A DNA stretch of 64,000 nt from Diogma glabrata (taxonomy: Eukaryota > Arthropoda > Insecta > Diptera > Cylindrotomidae), in NCBI GenBank assembly GCA_963693315.1, contig OY856186.1, positions 95,010,132-95,074,131 of the forward strand. The letters are read 5' to 3'. The position numbers were made by a program, and so were the translations under genes. The notes under the pieces were generated by a model, which was not told the DNA's origin, ran no database searches, and worked only from the letters and a program-made list of their open reading frames with translations. Positions 1 through 10,600 of the stretch are shown piece by piece. Position 1 is the stretch's first letter, and each line of letters starts with the position of its first letter.

Positions 1-1796
1 GATTCCAAAAGTTAATGATTTGCAAAAACATGTAATAAAGCAATGAATTCTTTCCAAAATTTATCACTTTCCAAATTGTAACCAATCTACAATGGTCTAC
101 TGATTTTCGCTACAATAAATCAGATGAAACCGAACCATGACAAACTGACACTTTCTTCTCGTAACTATATACACCTTTTTGATTTTTCCAAAAAATACAA
201 TAAAGGCAGAAAGCACGAAAAACAGGAAAATTTTGCGCAACTTTTCTACGCAAACATAATAAAGAAAATATTTATTAATCTAACATAATATAAAATTCCA
301 AAAATAAAACGAATTAGTAATAATAAAATAAAAATCAAGAGCGCAAAAGCGTCATCTGTCACGTGTATCTTATTATAAAGTGATTTAGTTGAGTGAACTG
401 AATAGCATCAGGGCGGGTAAGTTTTCTTAAATTTGTTTTTGTTTAATATTTTTGTTTCGTTGAATTCTTATATAAGCTTCTTTTAATTAATTTAATTGAA
501 GAGTAATCCTTTAATTAAAACAAAATTATTTTTTAATGATAGAATAGGAAACATAGTGTTACGTTTTCATTGCTATCATCTTAAAGGTATATAGTTACAA
601 TTTCTCTGGTATCTTCTTTACTTATTGTTTAATAATCTTAAATGTAAAATGCATAAAATAATTATTAAATAATCACATAAGCCGTAAAAAGTGAGTGAGA
701 AGAAGTAATAAATTAACTAATTTATTTTTCATAAACAAATTTATTTTTTTGCTCTTATTCGCGTGTCTGCGGTTAAATGAAAGAAAAAAATTTTGAATAA
801 AAATATTAGGTATTTAGCGAAATCAAAAATGTGCATTAATATTGTTGTTAAAATTACCACTAAAGTTAATTCAACTTTTCTTGTAAATATTGTGTGGAGT
901 GGATTAATAGTCTAATTTCTCAAAACTGAGTTCTAAAAACTGGAAAAGTAAAAAAAGCGAAGGAACTTTTATCTAAGCTTAATAAGTGCAAATAAATAGT
1001 GGTTAAAAGATTTGATTCCATTACAATATTTTAACATTAATAAAAATCAACTTCCAGAAGATTTGAAAATGTTTTCTAATTTTTAATTTTTCAATTTGTC
1101 AATTTCTAATAATATTTCAATTAGATTTATATGCCACCAATTCAGTATTCGATTGAATTGAATGAAAAAATGCTTTGAATGCAGAAGATTCGTAACTTCT
1201 TATGACAAAGAGTGCGTCTATAAAACTAGGCCTCCTCAATAGATGTAAAAAATATTTTACTCCATATCAAGTGCTATATATTTCTAAGTTGTATATTGTC
1301 TCTGTATGGAATATTATATTCAAGTTTGGATCGCTGCGTCTGTTTCCATTCTGGCTCTTTTGCACTCTGTTTAAAATCGTGCTATACTAGGGTGACCGAA
1401 ATTTAATATTAAATAATGTTTTCTTACAAAACCATCACGCTATTGCAAAATCTCGTTGTTGTTCTCGGTGATATAAGATGCACCATATACCTCCAACAGA
1501 TGGTTTTCCCTGTCCTACTCATCATTCAGTCACTCCACACTACCACTATCGCCCACATTCATAGTGACAGAATATAGAAAGTTTTCTTTGTCCTATAAAT
1601 GAAGTACTTTGCCAGCACCAACAGTCGCAAGGGCCTAAATCTACAAAGACTTAAAAAATCGTTCATCAACCCCTCAGAAGGCATCGTGTTGTGGGATGAA
1701 GGTTTACAAAGGTGTCTTTCTGTGACTCATATTGTAATTCAACTTTTAACAACTTTTTCAATTTAACTGTAACAACTTTTTTATTAAACGAAAAAT
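1..1796. other. AT-rich DNA without a recognisable gene
   Basis: I see only AT-rich sequence with short homopolymer runs and frequent stop codons in all frames. One 62-codon open frame (1202-1390, plus) has no recognisable motif. The only structured stretch is the promoter-like cluster near 355-420, listed separately. I recognise no repeat family here. Confidence 0.6.
355..422 (+). promoter_or_regulatory. possible core promoter and first-exon splice donor
   Basis: Within 70 bases lie a perfect E-box CACGTG (360-365), a TATA-like TTATAAAG (about 371-379) and a perfect GTAAGT splice-donor sequence whose GT is at 417-418, preceded by a short GC-richer stretch. This order would fit a short untranslated first exon reading rightwards. 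No downstream coding exon is recognisable in the window, and each motif is short enough to occur by chance. Confidence 0.2.
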
Positions 1797-2098
1797 GTGT
1801 TTCAAATGTTTCAATTGTTTCAAATGTTTCAAATTGTTTCAAATGTTTCAAATGTTACAAATGTTTCAAATTTTTCAAATGTTTCTAATGTTTCATATAT
1901 GTCAAATATTTCAAATGCTTCAAATATTTCAAATGTTTCAATTGTTTCAAATGTGTCAAATGTTTCAAATGTTTCAAATGTTTCAAATGTTTCAAATGTG
2001 TCAAATATTTCAAATAATTTAAATGTTTTATTTGTTTCAAATGTTTTAAATGTTTCAAATATTCAAAATGATTCAAATGATTCAAATGTTTAAAATAA
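1797..2098. repeat. 9-bp minisatellite array (TTTCAAATG)n
   Basis: The 9-base unit TTTCAAATG is repeated roughly 30 times with substitutions (TTTCAAATA, TGTCAAATG, TTACAAATG) and some one-base length changes. Because the period is a multiple of three, all frames stay open and give artificial peptides such as repeated SNV or FQM. These are not genes. A second array of the same unit lies at 5692-6046. Confidence 0.95.
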
Positions 2099-2416
2099 AT
2101 TATATGTTTGAAATGTTTTAAATAGTTCATATGTGGAGATCCACACCAAAACGTTACATTTCCTATGTTTCTTATACAATAAGTTATGTACGTAGATCGG
2201 TTCCAATTACTGAATTATATCGAAAACTCACCCGAAGTTGCAACAAAACGCGCTAAATTTCGTAAAATACCGTTATGATATCGACGACTTGCGCCAAAAC
2301 GAAACAATTTTATTGACTAATATTACTGCTCTTAGTCACAACAAATCGTGATATTGTCTACCAAATTTTTACGTACTTTGCCATTATCGGTAACAACATT
2401 TACAAAAATCAACATT
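2099..2416. other. non-coding flank with CACCAAAACG motifs
   Basis: No coding potential is visible. CACCAAAACG occurs at 2144-2153, and a related GCGCCAAAACGAAAC at about 2291-2304. The same 10-mer recurs in the same orientation at 3209-3218 and 3238-3247, on the far side of the open frame at 2417-3066. Together these may be direct-repeat remnants of the element that carried that frame. Confidence 0.4.
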
Positions 2417-3066
2417 AAATTCACAGTTTGATCTTTTGGCTTCTACACAAAGCACCATCGTTGCCACAAAATATTGTGCTATATTTCCCAGTTAGAGGAC
2501 ATAGCTTTTTACCAGCTGATCGAATCTTTGCCCGTATCGAAAAAAGACTTAAGAAAAGTGGAAAGTATTATAAAAAAGATCTGTATTATGAAATTTATTC
2601 CAAACATGACAATGTAGAGATTTTAGGCAATAAATGGTATTTGTATGATGTAAAAACATTAGGTCAATTAGTAAAACCGATAAATGGTATATAAAACATG
2701 AAGCACATATTTTTTAAAAAATCTGAAAATCGCCGTCAATGCTTGATAAAATCTTTTGAAAATTTCATAAACGAAAGTAATGAAAAGTGCATATCCTATT
2801 TAAAGAGAGGTAAACTGTTTCCAACAACAATGCCAATAATTGCCTTAGGGAATAAAATTTCAAATGAGAAAGACAGATATATGTCTAATTTACTTGTGAA
2901 ACAGTGTGGTGAGACATGGAGAGATGTTGAGATTTGGAATTCTTCATTACGCTGTTGGACCGAGAGCGACCAATTTCTGGAATTGAACAGTTCCAAGCAG
3001 ATTAGCTTGGGGAAATTTGTGATTGTTGCGAAGAAGATTGTGCTCATAGAATTTAAGTTTTTCTAA
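2417..3066 (+). pseudogene. C-terminal part of a transposon-type protein (DUF7869-like)
   Basis: The frame opens after a stop at 2416 and runs to 3066 with one in-frame TAA at 2692-2694, so two apparent ORFs (from about 2428 and from 2698) are really one broken frame. The first part contains FPVRGHSFLPADRIF followed by a charged helix and NKWYLYDVK. From memory this pattern (PVRGHS-LP-DR-F...IEK) is typical of the DUF7869 domain found in many arthropod transposon-derived proteins. The second part is lysine-rich and carries GETWRDVEIW, which I do not recognise. There is no methionine upstream of the PVRGHS motif, and the N-terminal portion of such a protein is missing. No host gene context is visible. 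The family call rests on one recalled motif; the in-frame stop and missing start argue for a relic. Confidence 0.45.
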
Positions 3067-3335
3067 TAAAATAAATAATATCTCTGAAATTTCTTTTTTT
3101 ATTCATATCAAAAAGCGACATTTCTCATAATTAAAAAGCAACGTATTTTCTACAATGGTCATATAAGTAGTAGGTCATAATCAAAAAGTAACATTTCTAC
3201 AATGGTCCCACCAAAACGCTACATTACCAATTAGTTGCACCAAAACGTAATATTTTTTTTAAACATATAATTCTCATGTGTTTTGCCATAATATTCAAAT
3301 TATGATTGGCCTAATTTATTTATGCTTATACAAGA
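3067..3335. repeat. short imperfect direct repeats downstream of the relic
   Basis: The phrase AAAAAGyrACrTTTCT recurs three times (about 3111, 3135 and 3184). CTACAATGGTC follows twice (about 3150 and 3197), and two CACCAAAACG motifs (3209-3218 and 3238-3247) follow. The arrangement looks like degenerate subterminal repeats of a transposon, but no clear terminal inverted repeat is visible. Confidence 0.35.
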
Positions 3336-3339
3336 ATTG

Positions 3340-4190
3340 TTTTTACTCTTTGTGGAATTTTCCAAGTTTCTTGAAAGTGGCCAAGGTTATTCCAGTCCAT
3401 AAAACTGGAAATGCTCTTGATGGATGTAAGTAATTGCATTGATCTGTATTATCAGCCATTTCTAAGATTTTTGAGAGAGCTATTGAGAGCTAATTAATTA
3501 ACAACCAAGTTATTTTTTCGGCTCAATACGGTTTTACCAAAGCATCAGACACATCCGCTGCTTGTATATCTCTCACAACTTCTTGTCAAAGAACATAGAC
3601 AAAAAAAAACAGATGCTCATGTATTTTTTTAGATATTAGGCGTGCACTTGATTCTGTTCACTCTGACATAATGGTTTATAAGCTGGAAAAACTTGATCTA
3701 AACAACAATCAAGTGAAGCTTTTCTCGAGTTATTTATCAAATTGTTGTAATAAACGAAGACTCTAGCTTGAAAAGGGTGATGTCGAAAGGAATTCCATAA
3801 GGATCCATTTTAGGACCATATTTATTTAAATATTTTATTAACGATCATATATATTATATAATGTTCTTAAAACTTAATGGGACAATCCAGTTATATGCGG
3901 ACGATGCAATATTAATGTATACAGCTGATATGGTTGAAAAATTAATTCTTCAAATGCAAGAGGATCTACTAACTATTAGTTCTTGGTTTGATACTTATCA
4001 TTTAGTATTAAATCACGAAAAAACTAAATTTATGATATTTGAGCGAAAAATTTCAAAATGTAGAAACTTTGAGCATAAACCAATAAACTTATAATTCTTT
4101 TTTAATTGAAAGAGTTACTAAGTTTACCTACCTTGGTTTAACAATCGACAGTAACTTGTGCTGGTTTAATCATATTGATAAAACAAAAAG
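3340..4190 (+). pseudogene. LINE reverse transcriptase fragment
   Basis: Translating across several frames gives a non-LTR reverse transcriptase in order: a VIPVHKTGN-like start, a QYGFTKASDT segment, a FLDIRRALDSV segment (the catalytic FLD-AFD region, with the expected phenylalanine changed), a GIP*GSILGP segment, and QLYADDAILMY with the catalytic YADD at 3894-3905. The GIPQGS glutamine codon is a TAA stop at 3798-3800, and further frameshifts lie upstream. The longest open piece is 3861-4094. Endonuclease, ORF1 and 3' end are absent. The downstream edge is replaced by a different dispersed repeat at about 4188, which probably inserted into or next to it. The clade is not certain; motif style fits the jockey/CR1 side of LINEs. 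It encodes no working protein. Confidence 0.75.
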
Positions 4191-5600
4191 TCGGACAAGT
4201 GCGAATAAAATTCGCTCGCCAAGGGTTCCGTGAATGTAAAAGAACACAATATCAAAAATAAATGACATAAAGTTATGTTGTAAAGTCTTTATATCGCCAG
4301 ACTATGGACGCATAACAGAATAAATGTTTAATCGTAAAAGTCAATAGTAAATGTCAATCACATCTACACTGATCAAAAATGTTACTTGAGGCTAGATCTT
4401 ATCCATAGCTGTTTATGTTCGCTAAAGAAAGATTTAACCCGTATTTTAATGGTCTAAATTGGGAATATTTGTTCTATAAATCAGCGTCGAAATATAGGGT
4501 GGTATACATACACTTAAAATAGCACTTTTTTTTATCAATAACTAAAAAACTGTGCATCACAGAATTCTAAAAAATGTTGCAATCTTTCTTAAATTAAGTG
4601 CTCTTTCAAATGACACCCACTCGCTTGGGTCAAAAAAAGTTTTTTTTTACCCCCCTTACACCCATCCTCTAAAAACACAAAAATATAATTATTTGAGAGT
4701 TCGCTATAATTTTCGTTCAAAATATAGCAAACTGCCTGTCTCTGTGAGTTTTTTCAATTTTTTCTGTCAATCAGTGTCGAAACGTAGGGCGGGGAACGGT
4801 CTGGAATTTGCACATTTCTTAGAATAAATCAAAAACTGTGTACCGGAAAATTTAAAAAAAAATTGCAATGTTTTGGAAATTTAGTGCTCTTTCAAATGAT
4901 ACCCCACTTGCTTGGGTCAAAAAAAGTTTTTTTTACCCTCCTTACACCAATCCCCTAAACACACAGAAATATAATTATTTGAGAGTTCGCTATAATTTTC
5001 GTTCAAAATATAGCAAACTTCCTGTCTCTACGAATTTTTTCAATATTTTCTGTCAATCAGTGTCGACACGTACGGGGGGACGGTCTGGAATTTTTTTTTT
5101 TTTTTAATAAAATGTGTTGTGTAGTAGGAATTACAATATGTGTCACAATAACACATAAAAACCTTTTAAGACCAAGGTCCCACAACAACATTTGCACATT
5201 TTTTATAATAACTCAAAAACTGTGTACCGCAAAATTCTAAAAAAAATTGCAAAGTTTCTGAAATTCGGTGCTCTTTCAAATGACACCCCACTCGCTTGTG
5301 TCAAAAAAGTTTTTTTTCACCCTTCCCCACGCCAATCCCTTAAAAGCACAAAAATATAATTATTTAAGAGTTCGCTATATTCGCTAATCGCTATATTTTC
5401 GTTCAGAGTTTATCAAACTTCCTGTCTCTGTGAATTTTTCTGTTAATTAGGCTCGAAATGCAAGGGGGGGGACCAACTTTTTGTGTCACTTTATTGATAA
5501 TAATTCAAAAACTATGCATTGCAAAATTCTAAAAAAATGGCAATATTTCTAAAATCAAGTGCTCTTTCAAATGACACCCCTCATTAATGTTTAAAAGTAA
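4188..5600 (+). repeat. long dispersed repeat, copy 1, with internal tandem units
   Basis: The left edge (GTGCGAATAAAATTCGCTCG, then CCAAGGGTTCCGTGAAT) is matched almost base for base at 61380, so both are copies of one family. Inside, a unit of roughly 300-380 bp recurs about four times (starting near 4530, 4830, 5205 and 5495). Each unit carries an AATAACTCAAAAACTGTG-like start, a TTTCAAATGACACCC segment, an ATAATTATTTGAGAGTTCGC segment and TCTGTCAATCAGTGTCG. A SINE-like element interrupts the boundary of the second and third units. There is no coding capacity. The right edge of the family, seen at 62640, is missing here. Confidence 0.8.
5092..5195 (-). mobile_element. SINE-like element, copy 1
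   Basis: On the plus strand a run of about 16 T is followed by AATAAAATGTGTTGTG and, about 75 bases later, GGTCCCACAACAACAT. Read on the minus strand the element therefore ends in a poly(A) tail. The neighbouring tandem unit at 4800-4830 shows the uninterrupted site (GGAATTTGCACATTTC). Comparison places the insertion between GGA and TTTGCAC, with ATTT as a possible short target duplication. Four more copies are listed below; all share this orientation. Confidence 0.65.
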
Positions 5601-5691
5601 CAGGAGCGCTAGCAGCATTGAATAAAAAAATAAAATATCTTTTAATTTAATATTTATTGTCAGTTGTTTTAGTTATAAGTATTTATGTCCT

Positions 5692-6046
5692 TATGTTTCA
5701 AATTTTTGAAAATATGTTTCAAATTTTTGACTATATATTTCAAATTTTTCAAAAGTTTCAAATGTTTCTAATGTTTAAAATATGTCAAATATTTTAAATG
5801 TTTCAAATGTTTTTTTAAATGTTTCGAATGTTAAGTTTCAAATGTTTCAAATGTTCCAAATGTTCAAATGTTTCAAATGACTCAAAAATTTTCAAATGTT
5901 TTTAATGTTTAAATGTATGAAATGTTTGAAATGTTTGAATGGTTTCAAATGTTCCAAATGTTTCAAATGTTTCAAATGTTTCAAATATGTTAAGCGTTTT
6001 AACTTCTTCAAATGTTTCAATTATTTCAAATGTTATAAATGGTTCA
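5692..6046. repeat. second 9-bp minisatellite array (TTTCAAATG)n
   Basis: Same unit as the array at 1797-2098 but more degenerate, with interspersed TTTGAAATG (a reversed-phase variant), TTAAGCG and short insertions. It begins after AT-rich sequence and runs into unique sequence at about 6047. It is not coding. Confidence 0.9.
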
Positions 6047-7256
6047 AATGATTAAGTGGGTTTTTATTGTTTCTCATTTGTATATCTATGCGCTTTGTTT
6101 TAAAGCAGCAGTTTGCATGGAGTATAAAGCGGAAATGCCTATCACAAGGCAGAAAATTCCTAGTCGATCAGGATTATTGGTCTTCCGATTCCTCTTTTTA
6201 TCTAAATGTCCTAGTTCCCACACATTTTTACCGTTGAACTGATCAGTAATTTCGTTAAGAGATGTTAGACAAAATCCCTTATAAATGGCAATATCTCTTT
6301 CAGAAATTATAGCATACGGACACTATACGGCAATAAATTGGTCTGAAAAATACTGCAGTAATCGGGTAGATGAAAATAAAGACAATCTATTTATTTTAAA
6401 CACTAAAACCAACTTCCCTATTTATTTTAGTGCTAGAAGGTACACGGCGATGTCCGTGTTTCCCTAATTAATGGTAAGCCACTGTTTTTTGTTGAAGTAA
6501 ATCAAAGAATTAAGAGAATAGAGGAAGTGAAGTTGATGTTAAAAGTTGAAGTAATTTTTGCACACCAATAAATTGTTACTAACACACTTGCGTTTTAATA
6601 GATGCGCCGTAAATATCTCTATTATTGCATTGAATTCCAATTTTAAGCATATTTTGCCCCCAAAATTAACATAAAAAAAGAGACGCCATTACATAGAAAG
6701 ACAACATAAAAAAATTTGGCAATACAACATAAAAAAATTAGACAATCTAAAACCGAAGCATTATTGTTTACATTGATTTTAGATTATATTTTTTTCTCGA
6801 AAATATTTAAAAAACTTAAAACTTATTAATCGAAAAGTAAATTATAATATCAATATTAGTTATCTATGATAAGAAAACCCATCCTGTATATGTTTTCGGT
6901 AATTTTTACACGTCATTATCACACACATCATATTTAATGTTTTATTCAAAATTTTCACTTAAACATATTAATTTTTCATTAAAATAATTTTTAAATTATA
7001 ATAAAATCACTAGTATTTTTTTTATTTATTATAAATTCGTCAAAATATCACCACGATAAATAATAAAAACAATTTTATTAAAACCAAATTATAACCAAAC
7101 CAAACAATGTTTACAATATTATTTTTTTGACAACTTAAAATGGACAAATACGACAGGAGAAGAGCGAAAAACCACTTCAAATATTTTTGTGTATATATAC
7201 AGTAGTTTCATTTCCTTAGTCTCTTAATTCTTTGAGTCTCTTAATTCTTTGGAGTA
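6047..7256. other. AT-rich DNA without a recognisable gene
   Basis: Two open frames (6039-6242 and 6285-6467, plus) have no recognisable motif, and the first begins inside the minisatellite. TAAATGGCAATATCTCTTTCAG is followed by unremarkable AT-rich DNA. The right end is the left target-site copy of the copia element at 7257. I see no repeat family. Confidence 0.5.
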
Positions 7257-7261
7257 AATAC
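7257..7261. repeat. left target-site duplication of the copia element
   Basis: AATAC directly precedes the left LTR and is repeated at 12005-12009 directly after the right LTR. Five bases is the usual target duplication for the copia group. The match of this pair fixes the outer limits of the element. Confidence 0.85.
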
Positions 7262-7818
7262 TTTTGGAGATAATTCCGTAATTCCAGGATACTGGTTTTC
7301 GAACTGCCTTTTAATAATTATAGTTGAACTTAATAAAACGCGTGTTTGGTAATTGAGTTTTATTTTATTAGTAGAAAAATAATGACATGACAGTTTATAC
7401 ATAGGGTACAACAAAAGAACAATAATATTACATTTTTTTTTTTTTTTTATTTTCCAAAAAATTTTACAATTCATGTAGGAAAATATTACATACTTAATAA
7501 AACAACTAAAAGTACAATTAAAAAGTACAATTCATTGATCAATAATTTTTTTTTCTTTTTTTTCTCCTTTTTTCTTTACGATTATACAAATAAGATTTTA
7601 CAAATATTAAATTGAGCCAAATTAAATTACAATATTAAAATTATATTAAAATATTTTATTGATTGTTAACAAGTGAGCGTAATAAACTTAAATAATAATT
7701 AGATTTTTACGATGGGTGAAGGCAAGTGAAAGTAAGTGACGATAAGTGACGATTTATTCAACCATTTATTCATTTATTCAACTATAGATGTCATCTGTTT
7801 ATAGGAATGTTTCTAACA
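7262..7818 (-). repeat. copia 3' LTR (full length, 557 bp)
   Basis: In element orientation it starts TGTTAGAAACATTCC and ends TCTCCAAAA. It carries an additional block of about 335 bp (about 7435-7775 on the plus strand) that is absent from the other LTR. The block contains an A/T-run region and ends in repeated ATTTATTCA. Outside the block the two LTRs match almost perfectly, differing by one A near 7303/11824. Confidence 0.9.
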
Positions 7819-7833
7819 CTCCCCCTCATTCCT
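7819..7833 (-). other. copia polypurine tract
   Basis: Read on the minus strand, GGAATGAGGGGGAG lies immediately before the first base of the 3' LTR. This is the expected position and composition of the RNase H-resistant primer for plus-strand DNA synthesis. Confidence 0.9.
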
Positions 7834-7844
7834 ATAGTAGTAGA

Positions 7845-9290
7845 CAATGCCTTCTTAATGTCTCGAACCTTTTCGTTGTTAATGGTTTCGTTAAAATGTC
7901 AGCAATCATATCAGTTGAAGGACAATATATACATCTAATCATCTGCTTTTCAATATAGTCCTTAACAAAACATGTCTTTGTATCGCACTAAGCATTGCGG
8001 TGACTTAATTTTTCATCTTTAATTAAATTTAAACAGCTTTGATTGTCCTCCCATATAACGGTTGGACTATGTTGCTCAGCATCAAAATCAATTAATAAAT
8101 TTCTTAACCATGCCGCTTCTTTGCATGCCTCTGACAATGCAATAAATTCCGCTTCTGTAGAAGATAAAGCAACGCAAGATTGCTTTCTACAACACCAGCT
8201 AATAGAACCACCATTAAATTTGAAAATATACCCTGTGTTTGATCTTCTATCATCTTTGTCTTCAGCCCAATTTGCGTCTGCAAATCCAAACAATTCATTT
8301 TGTTTTTCCTTTTGATTACTTAAAAATAGTTTTAAATGTATTGTTCCCTTTAAATATTTAATAACTCGTTTTAATTCATTTAAATCTTCTATATCAGGAC
8401 GAGTATTGACAGCCACATATAGCAAACATCCAATTAATTTTTGATATAGTTTGTTGTCAGGTAAAACATCGATGTTTGTTGAATTCTTTTGATAACCTGG
8501 ATCTAATGGTATAGAAGAGTTTTTACTATTTTCCAAACTAGCTGTTTGAATTATTTTTTCAATATATTGCTTTTGATTTAAGCAATAGTTTCCTTCTTCA
8601 TCCTTTTCAATTTCAATTCCAATGTAACAAGTTACATCACCAAGATCACTAATGGAAAAATTGTTTTCGATTAAACTTTTAGTATCTTTGATTATCATAT
8701 TATTGCTACAAGCAATCAATAAATCATCTACATAAACAAGAATAAAACATATGGTTCCATTGACAGATTTGAAAAATAAGCAAGGATCAGCTAAACTTGA
8801 TTAAATTTTCCTTCCATTAGTATTGAATGAATGGCTTCATTCCACGAACGTGCTGCTTGCTTCAAAACCATATATGCTTTTCTTTAATTTGCACACAAGA
8901 TGCTCAGAACCATTAACAACAAAACCTGGAGGTTGTTTCATATATATAGCTTCTTTCAACGCACCATTCAAAAAATCTGATTTAATATCTAAATGAACAA
9001 CTTGCATTTTACGACTACCAGCTATTGACAAAAGTATTTTAAACGTTGGTCTCACTACTGGTGCAAAAACTTCATCATAATCTGTACCATATTTTGAGAG
9101 TACCCTTGAGCAACCAGTCGTGCCTTGAACTGCTTTGATTTATTAATGTTTTTAACCTTGTAGACCCATTTACATCCTACGACATTACAATTATTCGGAG
9201 GTTCTACTAGATCCCAAGTTTCATTTTCCATCAACGATTTCATTTCATTCTTCATTGCAATGATCCATTCTTCTTTATCAGTATGTCTCA
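7845..9290 (-). pseudogene. copia reverse transcriptase and RNase H, broken
   Basis: In element order: a start segment EWIIAMKNEMKSLM (near 9264), CKWVYKVK and FKARLVAQGYSQ, then a frameshift near 9090. HLDIKSDFLNGALKEAIYM follows, then a second frameshift near 8850. The catalytic YVDD is intact at 8734-8723. RNase H shows FADANWAED, GSISWCCRKQ and ALSSTEAEFIALSEA, all conserved. A TAG stop at about 7988 interrupts RNase H just before the HIDIK-like motif; downstream codons still read ADILTKPL, the usual end of a copia polyprotein. The product would make cDNA in virus-like particles. Key catalytic residues survive, but the frame does not. Confidence 0.9.
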
Positions 9291-10600
9291 TAACATCTGT
9301 GATATTATTCGGTTCATCTTCTTCCTTAACAATATTAATTTCTTCTATCAACCGAACTGGGACAACACCCTGATTTTTTCTAGTAGATTTTCTTAACTGT
9401 GATTTTTCTTCTGGAAAATCACTAGTAACGTCGATTTTTAATATTTCGTTATTTTGTACAGTATCGATTTCGTTACATGATGTAATACCTTTATTTTCAG
9501 TTGTTGAAACTTTTACCTCAGTAACTTGATCTTTTCCCTTTAGCTCAACCTCTATATCATCTGACGTCACTACTTGCTTTTTATGGCTTTGTGTAACATC
9601 ATAATCTTGAACAAATTTGACATCACGACTAACCACGATACGTTTGGAATTTATATCAACAAAACGGTATGCTTTAGAATTATTATCGTATCCAACAAAT
9701 ATCATTTGAATTGCTCTATTATCTAATTTAGTTCTTCCTTGCTGTTTATGACGATAAACATAAGCCTTGGATCCAAATATTCGCAAATGTTCCAATTGTG
9801 GCTTCTTACTTTCCCATAGTTCATACGGTGTAGCACCTGATACAGCTTTGGACGGTAATCTATTTTGTAAGTAATTTGCTGTAGTTATTGCCTCTCCCCA
9901 AAATACATTATCCATTTTAGCATCTATAAGCATATAACGGGTTGCCTCTAATAAATACCTATTTTTCTTTTCGGCTACTCCGTTTTGTTGAGGTGAGTAT
10001 CCGGCAGTATACTGTAACTGTATCCCATTTTGTTTACAAAATTCTTGCATAAATTCATTGATATATTCACCACCTCTATCGGATCTTATAATTTTTTTGT
10101 TTTCATGAACCTAGTTTTCACATATTTGATGTATTCCTTAAAACAATTAAACACTTCAGATTTCTTACGAAGTAAATAAATTACCGTGTATCGGCTATAA
10201 TCATCAATGAAAGTTGCTATATATCGATTTCCACTTGGCGTTTCGGTTTTCATTGGACCGCAAACATCAGAATGTATCAAATCCAAGAGAGAACCCGTTC
10301 TATTTTCTGACTTTCTTGGGAATGGTTTTCGTGTCATTTTCCTTGGACACAAACCTCACATGTCTCTTGAATGCCGCATTCTTTTAATTTTATTCCGGAA
10401 ACTAAATCTTCTTTTAACATTTTCCTTATTGCGTCCATATCTCTATGCCCAAATATTCGATGCCATTGATGACAACAATTGATATTGTGATTCACTACTG
10501 AAAATGCATTTTCTGCTATATTTTGTCGTAACACATATAAATTTGAACATAAATCTGCAATACCTATTACGATATTATTTTTAATAATTTCACACTTTTG
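9290..10600 (-). pseudogene. copia integrase, broken
   Basis: Frames in order show the pre-integrase zinc-binding segment (HQWHRIFGHRDMDAI ... CEVCVQGK, 10534-10334). The DDE core start LIHSDVCGPM with FIDDYSRYTVIYL (10352-10086) follows, then a further segment with SDRGGEY and YSPQQNGVAEKKNRYLLE (near 10060-9990). A C-terminal region with LRIFGSKAYVY, FVGYD and SKAYRFVD (10050-9300) completes it. Frameshifts lie near 10600, 10340 (in a GGAAAA run) and 10105. The two core aspartates (HSDVCG and IDDYS region) and the SPQQNG motif, including the expected glutamate a few residues later, are readable. The protein normally inserts the cDNA into the genome. Confidence 0.9.

Noticed and set aside
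1795..2130. Open frames with repeated SNV, FQM or LKH peptides on both strands
   Set aside because: The 9-bp minisatellite period keeps all frames open; composition and coding signals are absent.
6039..6467. Two consecutive plus-strand frames of about 60 codons
   Set aside because: No motif, no continuity between them, and the first starts in the minisatellite; chance frames are likely.
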